Shown here: positions 45,769 to 53,805 of the stretch, piece by piece | Layout of the letters: each line of letters starts with the position of its first letter | Position numbering within the stretch: the stretch's first letter is position 1 | Origin: Streptomyces spirodelae | GTDB lineage: Bacteria; Actinomycetota; Actinomycetes; Streptomycetales; Streptomycetaceae | Length of the DNA: 64,000 nucleotides | Reading direction: 5' to 3' | NCBI RefSeq assembly: GCF_017676385.1 | Contig: NZ_JAFFZN010000005.1 | Coordinates: 1-64,000 of the forward strand | Notes under the pieces: generated by a model | What the model saw: the letters and a program-made list of their open reading frames with translations, nothing else | Databases searched by the model: none | What the model was told of the DNA's origin: nothing | Program-made: the position numbers and the translations under genes

Positions 45769-45784
45769 CGTGTGGCGCCACACG
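45769..45784. promoter_or_regulatory. Perfect 16-bp palindrome CGTGTGGCGCCACACG
   Basis: A gapless palindrome 17 bp from the previous dyad, about 88 bp upstream of the nucleotidyltransferase start. No terminator role is likely because it lies between divergent genes. Confidence 0.5.
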
Positions 45785-45871
45785 GAACGCGAGATTTCAG
45801 GGTGCCTTTTCGGATGATCGTCCCCAAGGATGACGGCCGAGGTCCCTCTCACGTGCGATATCCATGAACAT

Positions 45872-46525
45872 ATGACGCAGCGGGAACAGACATCGGATGA
45901 CCGCGGGGTCGCCGCACAGCAGCGCGTGGCCGGGCTCCTGCTGGCCGCCGGTGGCGGGCGGCGACTGGGCGGCCGCCCTAAGGCGCTGCTGCGGCACGGC
46001 GGCCGGCCGCTGGTGGAGCACGCGGTGCGGGTACTGCGGGAGGGCGGCTGCACACCGGTGTACGTGGTGGTGGGTGCGGGCGCCGAGCAGGTGCGGGAGA
46101 CGGCGGAGCTGTCCGGCTGCGTCCTGGTCGACAACCCGGACTGGGCGGAGGGGATGGGCGGCTCGTTGCGGGCCGGGCTGACAGCGGTCTCCGGAGCTGA
46201 CGCGGTGCTGGTCCTGCTGGTGGACCAACCCGGTATCGGCGCCCGAGCGGTGGCACGGGTGCGGGCCGCCTACCGCTCCCAGGACACGCTCGCCTCGGCC
46301 GCGTACGGCGGCCGCCGCGGCCACCCCGTGCTGTTGGGCGCCGCGCACTGGGACGAGATCGCCCGCAGCGCGTCGGCGGACGCAGGGGCGCGCGGCTATC
46401 TGCGCGCGCGGGAGAGCGAGTTGACGCTGGTCGAGTGCACCGACATCGCCGACCCCACCGACATCGACACCCCGCAGGACCTGCACCGACTGCGCGGGCC
46501 CGGGGGTGGCACCCGGGGCCAGTGA
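45872..46525 (+). CDS. MobA-like NTP transferase (MocA/molybdenum cofactor type)
   Basis: A 217-residue nucleotidyltransferase with the GT-A-like fold. It has the signature VAGLLLAAGGGRRLGGRPKALL, then VVVGAGAEQVRETA and VLVLLVDQPGIGARAV with the metal Asp. The family includes MocA (CTP:molybdopterin cytidylyltransferase) that matures xanthine dehydrogenase and CO dehydrogenase cofactors. Its position between AllR and malate synthase suggests a link to the molybdenum xanthine dehydrogenase of purine breakdown, but no such enzyme is in the window. No good ribosome-binding site is seen before ATG 45872. Confidence 0.82.
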   Translation: MTQREQTSDDRGVAAQQRVAGLLLAAGGGRRLGGRPKALLRHGGRPLVEHAVRVLREGGCTPVYVVVGAGAEQVRETAELSGCVLVDNPDWAEGMGGSLRAGLTAVSGADAVLVLLVDQPGIGARAVARVRAAYRSQDTLASAAYGGRRGHPVLLGAAHWDEIARSASADAGARGYLRARESELTLVECTDIADPTDIDTPQDLHRLRGPGGGTRGQ

Positions 46526-46568
46526 GGGGCCGGTTCCGGGGGCGAATCGGCGTGAGAGATATCTCGAC

Positions 46569-46585
46569 GTCAACAAACTCTTGAA
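46569..46585. promoter_or_regulatory. Candidate AllR operator B, upstream of malate synthase
   Basis: GTCAAC-N5-CTTGAA, matching 10 of 12 positions of TTCAAC-N5-GTTGAA with the same spacing as sites A and C. It lies about 180 bp upstream of the malate synthase start. Confidence 0.5.
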
Positions 46586-46604
46586 GTTCCACTATGAGGA
46601 AACT
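46585..46604. promoter_or_regulatory. GTTCC-N7-GGAAAC element before malate synthase
   Basis: AGTTCC-N7-GGAAACT is an inverted repeat directly abutting the previous operator. Similar sites lie at 44190-44207 and 63507-63525. Confidence 0.5.
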
Positions 46605-46622
46605 AATCTCCACTGATCAGAA

Positions 46623-46645
46623 GCACCTTCCTGTCCCGAAGGTGC
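46623..46645 (+). other. Leader hairpin of malate synthase
   Basis: GCACCTTC (46623-46630) and GAAGGTGC (46638-46645) form a perfect 8-bp stem with a 7-nt loop, about 120 bp before the start codon and downstream of the operator pair. It could be an RNA stability element or attenuator; no T-run follows. Confidence 0.35.
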
Positions 46646-46763
46646 CTTGAACGTGTCCCGCGTGCCCGGCGCGGGGCGCGACACCCCGTGCCACACCGCG
46701 CCGCCTCGCGCCGCACATCGCCCGGCGGCCGCAGATCACCGCTCGTCGAAGGAGTGACCCACC

Positions 46764-48392
46764 ATGTCCGCACCAGCGCCCTCCCCGCTGGAAATCGTCG
46801 GCGTCGACCCCGGGCAGCGGCCCGCCAGGCAGGACGAGGTTCTGACCGGCGCCGCGCTGGAGTTCGTCGCAGCGCTGCACCGGAAGTTCGCCGCGCGTCG
46901 CGACGAACTGCTCGCGCGCCGCGCCGAGAAGCGCGCCGAGATCGCACGTACGAGCACCCTGGACTTCCTCCCGGAGACCGCGCATGTGCGCGAGGGCGAC
47001 TGGCAGGTGGCCGACTGCCCGCCCGCGCTCCTGGACCGCAGGGTCGAGATCACCGGCCCCACCGACCGCAAGATGACGATCAACGCGCTCAACTCCGGCG
47101 CGCGGGTGTGGCTCGCCGACTTCGAGGATGCCTCGGCGCCCACCTGGGAGAACGTGATCGGCGGTCAGCTCAATCTCACCGACGCCTACGAGCGGCGCAT
47201 CGACTTCACCGACGACCGCACCGGCAAGAGCTACGCACTGCGCCCCGCCGAGGAACTGGCCACGGTCGTGGTGCGGCCGCGCGGCTGGCACCTGGACGAG
47301 CGGCACCTGGTCTGCGACGGGAGGCCGGTGCCCGGCGCGCTGGTCGACTTCGGGCTCTACTTCTTCCACAACGCGCAGCGGCTGCTCGACCTGGGCAAGG
47401 GCCCCTACTTCTATCTGCCCAAGACCGAGTCGCACCTCGAAGCGCGGCTGTGGAACGAGGTCTTCGTCTTCGCGCAGGACTACTGCGGCATCCCGCAGGG
47501 CACCATCCGCGCCACGGTCCTGATCGAGACGATCACCGCGGCCTACGAGATGGAGGAGATCCTCTATGAGCTGCGCGACCACGCCGCAGGGCTGAACGCG
47601 GGCCGCTGGGACTACCTCTTCTCCATCGTCAAGAACTTCCGGGACGCGGGCTCGCGCTTCGTGCTGCCCGACCGCAACGCGGTGACGATGACCGCGCCGT
47701 TCATGCGCGCCTACACCGAACTGCTGGTGCGCACCTGCCACAAGCGCGGCGCGCACGCCATCGGCGGCATGGCCGCTTTCATCCCCTCCCGCAAGGACCC
47801 GAAGGTCAACGAGGTCGCCTTCGAGAAGGTCAGGGCCGACAAGGACAGGGAGGCCGGCGACGGCTTCGACGGCTCCTGGGTGGCGCACCCCGACCTGGTG
47901 CCGGTGGCCAAGGCGTCGTTCGACGCCGTGCTGGGAGAGCGGCCGCACCAGAAGGACCGGCTGCGTGAGGACGTCGACGTCAAGGCCGCCGACCTGATCG
48001 CCGTCGACTCGCTGGAGGCCCGCCCGACATCCGAGGGGCTGCGCAACGCCGTGCAGGTGGGGATCCGCTACATCGAGGCGTGGCTGCGCGGACTGGGCGC
48101 GGTGGCCATCTTCAATCTGATGGAGGACGCGGCGACGGCGGAGATCTCCCGCTCCCAGATCTGGCAGTGGATCAACGCGGAGGTCGTCCTGGACACCGGC
48201 CAGAAGGTGACCGCGGAGCTGGCCCGGCAGGTCGCCGCGGAGGAACTCGCCGCCGTACGGGCGGAGATCGGCGAGGATGCCTTCGCCGCGGGCCGCTGGC
48301 AGGAGGCCCACGACCTGCTGCTGCGGGTCGCCCTCGACGAGCAGTACGAGGACTTCCTGACCACCCCCGCGTACCAGATGCTGCGGGGCTGA
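46764..48392 (+). CDS. aceB: Malate synthase A
   Basis: A 542-residue enzyme that condenses glyoxylate with acetyl-CoA to malate. The size and motifs are those of isoform [70 protein letters not shown] with the catalytic Glu, [17 protein letters not shown], and [19 protein letters not shown] with the catalytic Asp. GAAGGAG precedes the ATG by about 9 nt. Isocitrate lyase is not nearby; linkage to AllR and allantoin genes points to glyoxylate from ureides as substrate source. Confidence 0.95.
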   Translation: MSAPAPSPLEIVGVDPGQRPARQDEVLTGAALEFVAALHRKFAARRDELLARRAEKRAEIARTSTLDFLPETAHVREGDWQVADCPPALLDRRVEITGPTDRKMTINALNSGARVWLADFEDASAPTWENVIGGQLNLTDAYERRIDFTDDRTGKSYALRPAEELATVVVRPRGWHLDERHLVCDGRPVPGALVDFGLYFFHNAQRLLDLGKGPYFYLPKTESHLEARLWNEVFVFAQDYCGIPQGTIRATVLIETITAAYEMEEILYELRDHAAGLNAGRWDYLFSIVKNFRDAGSRFVLPDRNAVTMTAPFMRAYTELLVRTCHKRGAHAIGGMAAFIPSRKDPKVNEVAFEKVRADKDREAGDGFDGSWVAHPDLVPVAKASFDAVLGERPHQKDRLREDVDVKAADLIAVDSLEARPTSEGLRNAVQVGIRYIEAWLRGLGAVAIFNLMEDAATAEISRSQIWQWINAEVVLDTGQKVTAELARQVAAEELAAVRAEIGEDAFAAGRWQEAHDLLLRVALDEQYEDFLTTPAYQMLRG

Positions 48393-48470
48393 ATCCCGGG
48401 CTGCTGTCGGGAGGCTGCCGAGGGGCTCCTGTTCCGCCGTTGCAGACCGCGTCTCAGTTGTGATCGAGCG

Positions 48471-48510
48471 CGCAGTGCCTCGCGCCCCTGGCGGGGCGCG
48501 AGGCACTGCG
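48471..48510. terminator. Perfect 18-bp-stem bidirectional terminator
   Basis: CGCAGTGCCTCGCGCCCC pairs fully with GGGGCGCGAGGCACTGCG across a TGGC loop. It lies about 80 bp after malate synthase and 3 bp from the stop of the convergent GPP34 gene. Confidence 0.9.
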
Positions 48511-48512
48511 TC

Positions 48513-49184
48513 CTACATCGTTGCCACCGTCGTCGCGACCGTGGTGGCCACCATGACGGCCACCAGGACCTCTTCCATCTCCTTGATGGCCTCGCGGACG
48601 TCCTCGGTGACCCACTGCCCCTCGGCGATCGCCTCCATCCGCGGAGCAACCTGTTTGCGGGGGACGCCGGGGAAGGCCACCTCGTACAGTCGCGCCGCGT
48701 GCAGCAGGGCGATCAGTCCTGTGGTGCGTTCGTCGGGCTCCGCGCCATAGCGCACCACGTCCTCCAGCCGGTGGCGCAGCTCGCGTTCGGCCGAGCCGTC
48801 CACCTCCGGGTAGCGGCGAGTGGTGAAGATCCCCAGCGTACGGCGCTTGTGCTCGGTGACGATACCCCGGGCGCAGAGGCGTTCCACGGCGGCGTCGAGC
48901 GCCTTGGGCTGGTCCTTGGCGAGCCAGTCGCCGACCGCGCTCTTGGTGTCACGCGCGGTCCATTCGGCGATCTTCTCCAGGCGGCCGTCCAGCAGGTCGT
49001 CGCCCGTCGGCGTGTGGTCGCTCACGGTGAGCCGTCCGTCGGTGACGGCCAGCCGCCCGGCCAGCCTCAGGTCCAGCAGGATGCCGCCGGCAACGGCCCA
49101 CCCGGCGGCGGAACGGCTCTTCGCGGCGCCGGTGTCATCCTCCAGCGCCAGCAGCGTGACTTCCTCACCGAGTGTGACCACCAT
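48513..49184 (-). CDS. GPP34 (Golgi phosphoprotein 3) family protein
   Basis: A 223-residue protein of the GPP34/Vps74 family. It begins MVVTLGEEVTLLALEDDTG and has WAVAGGILLDLRLAGRLAVTDGRL, the WxxAGAxLxDL-like core, and helical repeats with ERLCARGIVTEHKRRTLGIFTTRRYP. In eukaryotes the fold binds phosphatidylinositol-4-phosphate; the function in Streptomyces is unknown, though paralogues are common. The C-terminus ends in an unusual Val/Ala/Thr repeat (VAVMVATTVATTVATM). GGGGGA lies just upstream of the ATG. Confidence 0.85.
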   Translation of the reverse strand: MVVTLGEEVTLLALEDDTGAAKSRSAAGWAVAGGILLDLRLAGRLAVTDGRLTVSDHTPTGDDLLDGRLEKIAEWTARDTKSAVGDWLAKDQPKALDAAVERLCARGIVTEHKRRTLGIFTTRRYPEVDGSAERELRHRLEDVVRYGAEPDERTTGLIALLHAARLYEVAFPGVPRKQVAPRMEAIAEGQWVTEDVREAIKEMEEVLVAVMVATTVATTVATM

Positions 49185-49298
49185 GAGTCCCCCTTCGCCC
49201 GTCCCCGTACTCATCCGGATTCCGCTGCCCACGTTCGGGCGGGGCAAACGTGGCCGTACGGCCCTCGGCTCGGACGGCGGTCTCGTACCGCTGCCGCC

Positions 49299-50822
49299 CT
49301 ACGTCAGCACCGCGCCCAGCGCGACGAAGCCCGTGATCAGCAGGGCGAGGAGACCCAGCAGCGGAACAGCGAAGCGCAGGTACCGGTCGTAGCGGACCTT
49401 GGCGAGGGAGATGCCGCCCATGACGACGGCGGTGGTGGGCACCCACAGGTTCATCCAGCCGCTGGCCGCCTGCCAGGCCGTGACGACGACCGCTCGCGAG
49501 ACGCCGGCGAAGTCGGCGAGCGGCGCCAGGATCGGCATGGCCAGCGTGGCGTGGCCGGAGGTGGAGGGGATGAGGAAGGCGAGGGGGAGGTCGACGATGA
49601 AGATCATGACGGTGAACAGCGCGGAGGGTACTCCGGTGACCGCCCCTTCGATGGAGTGCAGCAGGGTGTCGGTGATCTTCGCGTTGTTCATGATCGTCGT
49701 CACCCCCCGGGCCAGGACGATCACCAGCGCGGGCGAGGCGAACTCGCCGACCCCCCGCACGAAGGTGCTGGTGAAGCGCTGCTCTCCCATCTGGGTCAGC
49801 AGGCCCACCAGGATCGCCGCGCAGATGAACAGCGCCGCCAGCCGCGGGAAGGACCAGCCCAGTTCCCAGCCGTACGGTGCCGCGTCCGCCTCTCCGCTGA
49901 GTGCGCTCGCCCAGGGGATCACCGAGAAGATCATGAAGGCGAAGACCAGCGCCACCGTCACCAGGACGACCTTGTGCAGCCCGGTGAGCGGCGGCGGCTC
50001 GTCGGTGTCGTCGCGTGCGGCGGACAGGTCCAGGTCGCCGGGACGGTGGCCGGACAGCGAGCGTTCGGGGTGGTCGCGTACCCGGCGCGCGTACCGGACG
50101 ACATAGCCGATGGTGACCGCCGTCAGCACCAGCCACATCAGGGCCCGCAGTCCGATTCCGTCGCCGAGCGAGATGTCCGCTGCCGAGGAGGCCACCCCCG
50201 TCGCGAAGGGGTTGACGGTCGAGCACAGCACGCCGATCCCGGCGCCGAGGATGATGGTGCCGGTCGCCACCATCCGGTCGTATCCCAGCGCGAGCATCAG
50301 CGGGACGAGCAGCCCGTAGAAGCCCAGGGTCTCCTCGGCGAACCCCTCCACGGTGCCCAGCAGCGAGAAGACCAGCATCACGGCGACGATCAGCAGCGCG
50401 CCCCGGTGCCGCAGCCGGTGCGCGAGGCGGCCGATGCCCCGGTCCATGGCGCCGGTCGCGAAGACGACGGTGATGAAGGCGCCGATGGCCAGTACGAAGA
50501 AGAACACCCCGGCGGCTCCGTAGAGTTCGCCGGTGAGGTCCGGGCCCACCTGCCCGGTCTGCTGGTCCTGTACGCCGTAGAGGCCATTGACCGGGGAGAG
50601 GAACAGCTCGTCGAACCGGCCCAGCACACCGAGTCCGGCCGGCTCGCGATGGTAGGTGCCCTGCTTCGGCGCACCGTCGGGCCCGCGCTCGTAGCTGCCG
50701 GAGGGCACGAAGAACGCCAGCACCCAGACGACCAGTGTGACGATCGCCAGCACGGTGAGCGCGCTCGGGAAGGTGAACCCGCGCTGCTGCTCAGCCTCTC
50801 GGGACTCGGCCTCGGTCGGCAT
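49299..50822 (-). CDS. YfcC-type C4-dicarboxylate/amino-acid transporter
   Basis: A 507-residue membrane protein with about 11-12 hydrophobic helices, of the YfcC/COG1288 family (ion transporter superfamily). FPSALTVLAIVTLVVWVLAFFVPSG starts the first helix, an extracytoplasmic loop follows, and PSTSGHATLAMPILAPLADF is the conserved re-entrant loop near the C-terminus. Substrates in the family include arginine/ornithine, C4-dicarboxylates and short peptides; none can be assigned here. ATG 50822 is preceded by GAGGAAGGGG. Confidence 0.83.
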   Translation of the reverse strand: MPTEAESREAEQQRGFTFPSALTVLAIVTLVVWVLAFFVPSGSYERGPDGAPKQGTYHREPAGLGVLGRFDELFLSPVNGLYGVQDQQTGQVGPDLTGELYGAAGVFFFVLAIGAFITVVFATGAMDRGIGRLAHRLRHRGALLIVAVMLVFSLLGTVEGFAEETLGFYGLLVPLMLALGYDRMVATGTIILGAGIGVLCSTVNPFATGVASSAADISLGDGIGLRALMWLVLTAVTIGYVVRYARRVRDHPERSLSGHRPGDLDLSAARDDTDEPPPLTGLHKVVLVTVALVFAFMIFSVIPWASALSGEADAAPYGWELGWSFPRLAALFICAAILVGLLTQMGEQRFTSTFVRGVGEFASPALVIVLARGVTTIMNNAKITDTLLHSIEGAVTGVPSALFTVMIFIVDLPLAFLIPSTSGHATLAMPILAPLADFAGVSRAVVVTAWQAASGWMNLWVPTTAVVMGGISLAKVRYDRYLRFAVPLLGLLALLITGFVALGAVLT

Positions 50823-50941
50823 GCCGCGCGCCCCTTCCTCGGTCACCTGCAGGGAAAACCGCAGCATAACGGGCAATGCACTGCATGCCGGGCATGTGTA
50901 ATGCCCGCGCCTCTGCCGGCCGCGCCGCATACGCTGTGGGC

Positions 50942-51412
50942 ATGATTCGCAGCGCAGTCCCCGCCGACGTCCCCGTCATCCACGCCATGATCCGCGAGCT
51001 CGCCGAGTACGAGCGGGCGCTGGAGGAGGCGAGGGCGAGCGAGGAGCAGCTGCGCGAGGCGCTGTTCGGCGAGCGTCCGGCCGCGTACGCGCATCTGGCC
51101 GAGGACGCGGAGGGCAACCCCGTGGGCTTCGCCCTGTGGTTCCTCAACTTCTCCACCTGGCGCGGCGTGCACGGCGTCTATCTGGAGGACCTGTACGTCC
51201 GCCCCACGGCGCGCGGCGGCGGTTACGGCAAGGCGCTGCTGACCGAGCTCGCGCGGCTGTGCGTCGAGCGCGGCTACGAGCGCCTGGAGTGGTCGGTCCT
51301 CAACTGGAACGCCCCCTCCATCGCCTTCTACGAGTCGCTGGGCGCGCGGCCGCAGAGCGAATGGACGGTCTACCGTCTGACGGACGACGCGCTGAAGGCG
51401 CTGGGCGCGTAG
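50942..51412 (+). CDS. GNAT-family N-acetyltransferase (diamine acetyltransferase-like)
   Basis: A 156-residue acetyltransferase. IRSAVPADVPVIHAMIRELAEYE starts the fold, GVYLEDLYVRPTARGGGYGKALLTELA contains the acetyl-CoA loop, and WNAPSIAFYESLGARP is motif B. The combination of EYE, LEDLYV and NWN resembles the spermidine/spermine acetyltransferase (SSAT) group, so polyamines or a similar amine are plausible. It is divergent from the YfcC-type transporter. Confidence 0.83.
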   Translation: MIRSAVPADVPVIHAMIRELAEYERALEEARASEEQLREALFGERPAAYAHLAEDAEGNPVGFALWFLNFSTWRGVHGVYLEDLYVRPTARGGGYGKALLTELARLCVERGYERLEWSVLNWNAPSIAFYESLGARPQSEWTVYRLTDDALKALGA

Positions 51413-51439
51413 CGCTTGCCCTGCGCTCTCGGGCCGGCG

Positions 51440-51511
51440 AGGGGGTGCCCCTGTCCGAGGCATGCGGGCTGCGGCTCCGGTGGTGGTCGCGCGCGCCGTT
51501 CCCCGCGCCCT
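51440..51511. repeat. Streptomyces dispersed intergenic repeat, copy 5
   Basis: GGGGGTGCCCCTGTCCG at the left, GGTGGTGGTCGCGCGCGCCG and TTCCCCGCGCCCT at the right, inverted relative to copies 1 and 2. Its right end abuts the HxlR stop codon. Confidence 0.6.
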
Positions 51512-51843
51512 TACAAGGCGCCCTCACCCAGCAAATGTTCTCTCCCCCACGCGCCAAGGGGTGCCAGCGCCTCGTTGAGGGAGGCGCCCAGTGGGGTCAG
51601 CGCATACGTCACCCGGCGCACCGCCCCCTCGTAGGACTCCTCGCGACAGACGATCCCGTCCGCCTCCAACTCGCGCAGATGCGAAGCGAGGACCTTCTCG
51701 GTGACCCCGGGGATGCCCCGCCGCAGCTCGCCGAAGCGGCACGGCTGCTGAGCCAGCGCCCAGAGGATGAGGACCTTCCACTTGCCGCCGACCACATCGA
51801 TCGCGGCGTCGATGCCGCATACGTATGTGTCGCGCCTGGTCAT
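51511..51843 (-). CDS. HxlR-family transcriptional regulator
   Basis: A 110-residue winged-helix regulator. It has the conserved Cys-containing start YVCGIDAAIDVVGGKWKVLILWAL, then RFGELRRGIPGVTEKVLASHLRELEADGIV with the recognition helix, and VTYALTPLGASL in the wing. The cysteine at about residue 9 is the redox or electrophile sensor in several HxlR proteins. Divergent from the reductase gene, which it probably controls through the dyad at 51894-51911. Confidence 0.92.
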   Translation of the reverse strand: MTRRDTYVCGIDAAIDVVGGKWKVLILWALAQQPCRFGELRRGIPGVTEKVLASHLRELEADGIVCREESYEGAVRRVTYALTPLGASLNEALAPLGAWGREHLLGEGAL

Positions 51844-51893
51844 GGCTGTCGCCTCCCCCGGTCCTCCGGCCGAGCACTCACTTTACGGTAACC

Positions 51894-51911
51894 ACGCACG
51901 GAACAGTGCGT
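51894..51911. promoter_or_regulatory. Candidate HxlR operator
   Basis: ACGCAC-N6-GTGCGT is a perfect inverted repeat, 51 bp upstream of the HxlR start and 39 bp upstream of the reductase start. Confidence 0.5.
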
Positions 51912-51949
51912 ACTTGATCATGGTCCGGGCCGGCAGGAGCCTGTTCTGC

Positions 51950-52837
51950 ATGACTACGGACAGCACTTCCGCAAGCCCGCTCGCCCTGCTCGGACTCGGC
52001 GACATGGGCACCGCACTGGCCCGCGCCTGGCTCACCGCAGGCCACCCCCTCACCGTCTGGAACCGCACAGCCGCCAAGGCCGAACCCCTGGTCGCGGAGG
52101 GCGCTCGGGTCGCGGCGAGCGCCGCCGAGGCGGTGGCGGCAGCCGACCTCGTCGTCGTCTGCCTGCTGGACGACGCCTCGGTCGGCGAGGCCCTGGCGGC
52201 GGCCGAGCTGACCGGCAAGGACGTCGTCAACCTCACCACCGGCACCCCGGCGCAGGCCAGGGAGCGCGCTTCGTGGGCCGGGCAGCGCGGAGCCCGCTTC
52301 CTGGACGGCGGCATCATGGCCGTACCCCCGATGATCGGCACACCGCAGGCGGGCGGCTACATCTTCTACAGCGGCGACCACGCGCTGTTCGAGCAGCACC
52401 GCGACACGCTGGCCGTCCCGGCGGCCACCCGCTACGTCGGCTCCGACCCCGGGCACGCCGCGCTCCACGATGTGGCGCTGCTGAGCGCGATGACGGGTAT
52501 GTTCGCGGGCATCACCCACGCCTTCGCCCTGATGCGGCCCGAGCAGGAGGTGAAGCCGACGGCTTTCGCCCCACTGCTGGCCGAGTGGCTGCGCGCCATG
52601 CTCGGGATGGCCGAGTCCATGGCCCAGCAGCTGGAGAGCGGCGACTACGCCGAGGGGGTCACCTCCAACCTGGCCATGATGGCCGCCGGCAACGCCACCC
52701 TGGAGGCCACCGCAGAGGAACAGGGCGTGAGCGGGAAACTGCTGGACCCCTTCATGGCGTCCATGCGGGAGCGGGTCGCGACGGGATACGGCGACGAGGG
52801 ACTGGCCGGGCTGGTGGACATGTTGCGACAGCGCTGA
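51950..52837 (+). CDS. NAD(P)-dependent reductase, imine reductase / beta-hydroxyacid dehydrogenase type
   Basis: A 295-residue two-domain dehydrogenase. N-terminal Rossmann motif LALLGLGDMGTALARAWLTAGHPLTVWNR, then LTTGTPAQARE and GARFLDGGIMAVPPMIGTPQA. The usual catalytic Lys of beta-hydroxyacid dehydrogenases is not evident in the DxGxxK position; the protein is closer to imine reductases (IREDs), which have Asp or Tyr instead. AGGAG lies about 9 nt before ATG 51950. Control by HxlR suggests a role in stress or electrophile handling. Confidence 0.83.
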   Translation: MTTDSTSASPLALLGLGDMGTALARAWLTAGHPLTVWNRTAAKAEPLVAEGARVAASAAEAVAAADLVVVCLLDDASVGEALAAAELTGKDVVNLTTGTPAQARERASWAGQRGARFLDGGIMAVPPMIGTPQAGGYIFYSGDHALFEQHRDTLAVPAATRYVGSDPGHAALHDVALLSAMTGMFAGITHAFALMRPEQEVKPTAFAPLLAEWLRAMLGMAESMAQQLESGDYAEGVTSNLAMMAAGNATLEATAEEQGVSGKLLDPFMASMRERVATGYGDEGLAGLVDMLRQR

Positions 52838-52927
52838 GCCGGCCCCGGCGACGGAGGTTCCTACGACCTCGAGCTTCGGCTGAACGCACGGTAGGCAGCC
52901 GGTCGCCCCGCTCCCTACGGTGTGCCG

Positions 52928-53623
52928 ATGCACTACGGCACGTCACGGGGGCAGGCAGGCAGTTCGTTCGACGGCTCGGCCGCGCGGCGACTGCGCGAAG
53001 GGCTGCGGCTGTCGCCCGAGGATGTCGCGTACGGGATGCGTGCCGCGTACGGCTTGGAGATCGACGCGCGGACGGTCGCGGCATGGGAGGCGGGCGACGC
53101 CGCACCCGACGAAGGGCAGCTGACCGCGCTCGCCGGCGCCCTGTGGTGCTCGGCGGCCGACCTGATGGGCCGGCCCGGGACCCTGCGGGAGTACCGGCTG
53201 GCACGCGGCGCCTCGGCCACCGACGTCGCCCGTGAGCTCGGTATGGCGCCTCAGGAGTACGCCCACATCGAGGAGACCGGCGCGTGGACCGGCAGCGCCC
53301 GGCAGGCCGAAGCACTGGCCGAGGTGCTGCGGCTGCCGGTACCCGCGCTGATCGAGTTCACCGGCCGGGACGAGGAGCTGGCGCAGCTCCTGCGCGAGGC
53401 CGCCACCACCCGGTGGCAGGCGTACGTCGGTGCCGTCCGGGAACTGGTTCCGCTGCCGCGCGAGTACGTCGAGGAGGGGCTGCGCGCCCTGCACGGGGCG
53501 TACCACTCCACGACCGCCGCCTCGCTGGGCTGGGGACAGCCCGCCTCGGCCTCGTCCCGGGACGCGGGACGCGCCTTCCTGGAGGAGATCCTCACCCACT
53601 TCTGGCAGGCCGTCGAGGGCTGA
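52928..53623 (+). CDS. Tandem XRE-type helix-turn-helix protein
   Basis: A 231-residue DNA-binding protein. The first HTH lies at about residues 20-55 (LREGLRLSPEDVAYGMRAAYG to TVAAWEAG), the second at about 86-118 (LREYRLARGASATDVARELG to YAHIEETG). The helical C-terminal half has DEELAQLLREAATTRWQAYVGAVREL and no known effector domain. It starts at ATG 52928 or GTG 52922. It is upstream of the HMG-CoA reductase gene on the same strand, 182 bp apart, and may be its regulator. Confidence 0.8.
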   Translation: MHYGTSRGQAGSSFDGSAARRLREGLRLSPEDVAYGMRAAYGLEIDARTVAAWEAGDAAPDEGQLTALAGALWCSAADLMGRPGTLREYRLARGASATDVARELGMAPQEYAHIEETGAWTGSARQAEALAEVLRLPVPALIEFTGRDEELAQLLREAATTRWQAYVGAVRELVPLPREYVEEGLRALHGAYHSTTAASLGWGQPASASSRDAGRAFLEEILTHFWQAVEG

Positions 53624-53805
53624 GGGTGGAGGAGTCCTCCTGCGGTTCTCCAAGGGCGCGTTCAACGCGTTCACGCACTCGCGCCCTGAAGTGGCTCCCT
53701 TTTCGGCTTCCGCATGTGAGAGCGGTGGGAACAGGGCCGCTCAGCCGTCTCCGTTCGGCGAGGGGCTCATGCAGAGCAGAGCGAGCGACACGACGTGGAG
53801 TCCCC

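Noticed and set aside
48699..50945. A 748-residue plus-strand frame
   Set aside because: Antisense to GPP34 and the YfcC-type transporter; composition Gln/Asp/Gly/Arg-rich without any domain.
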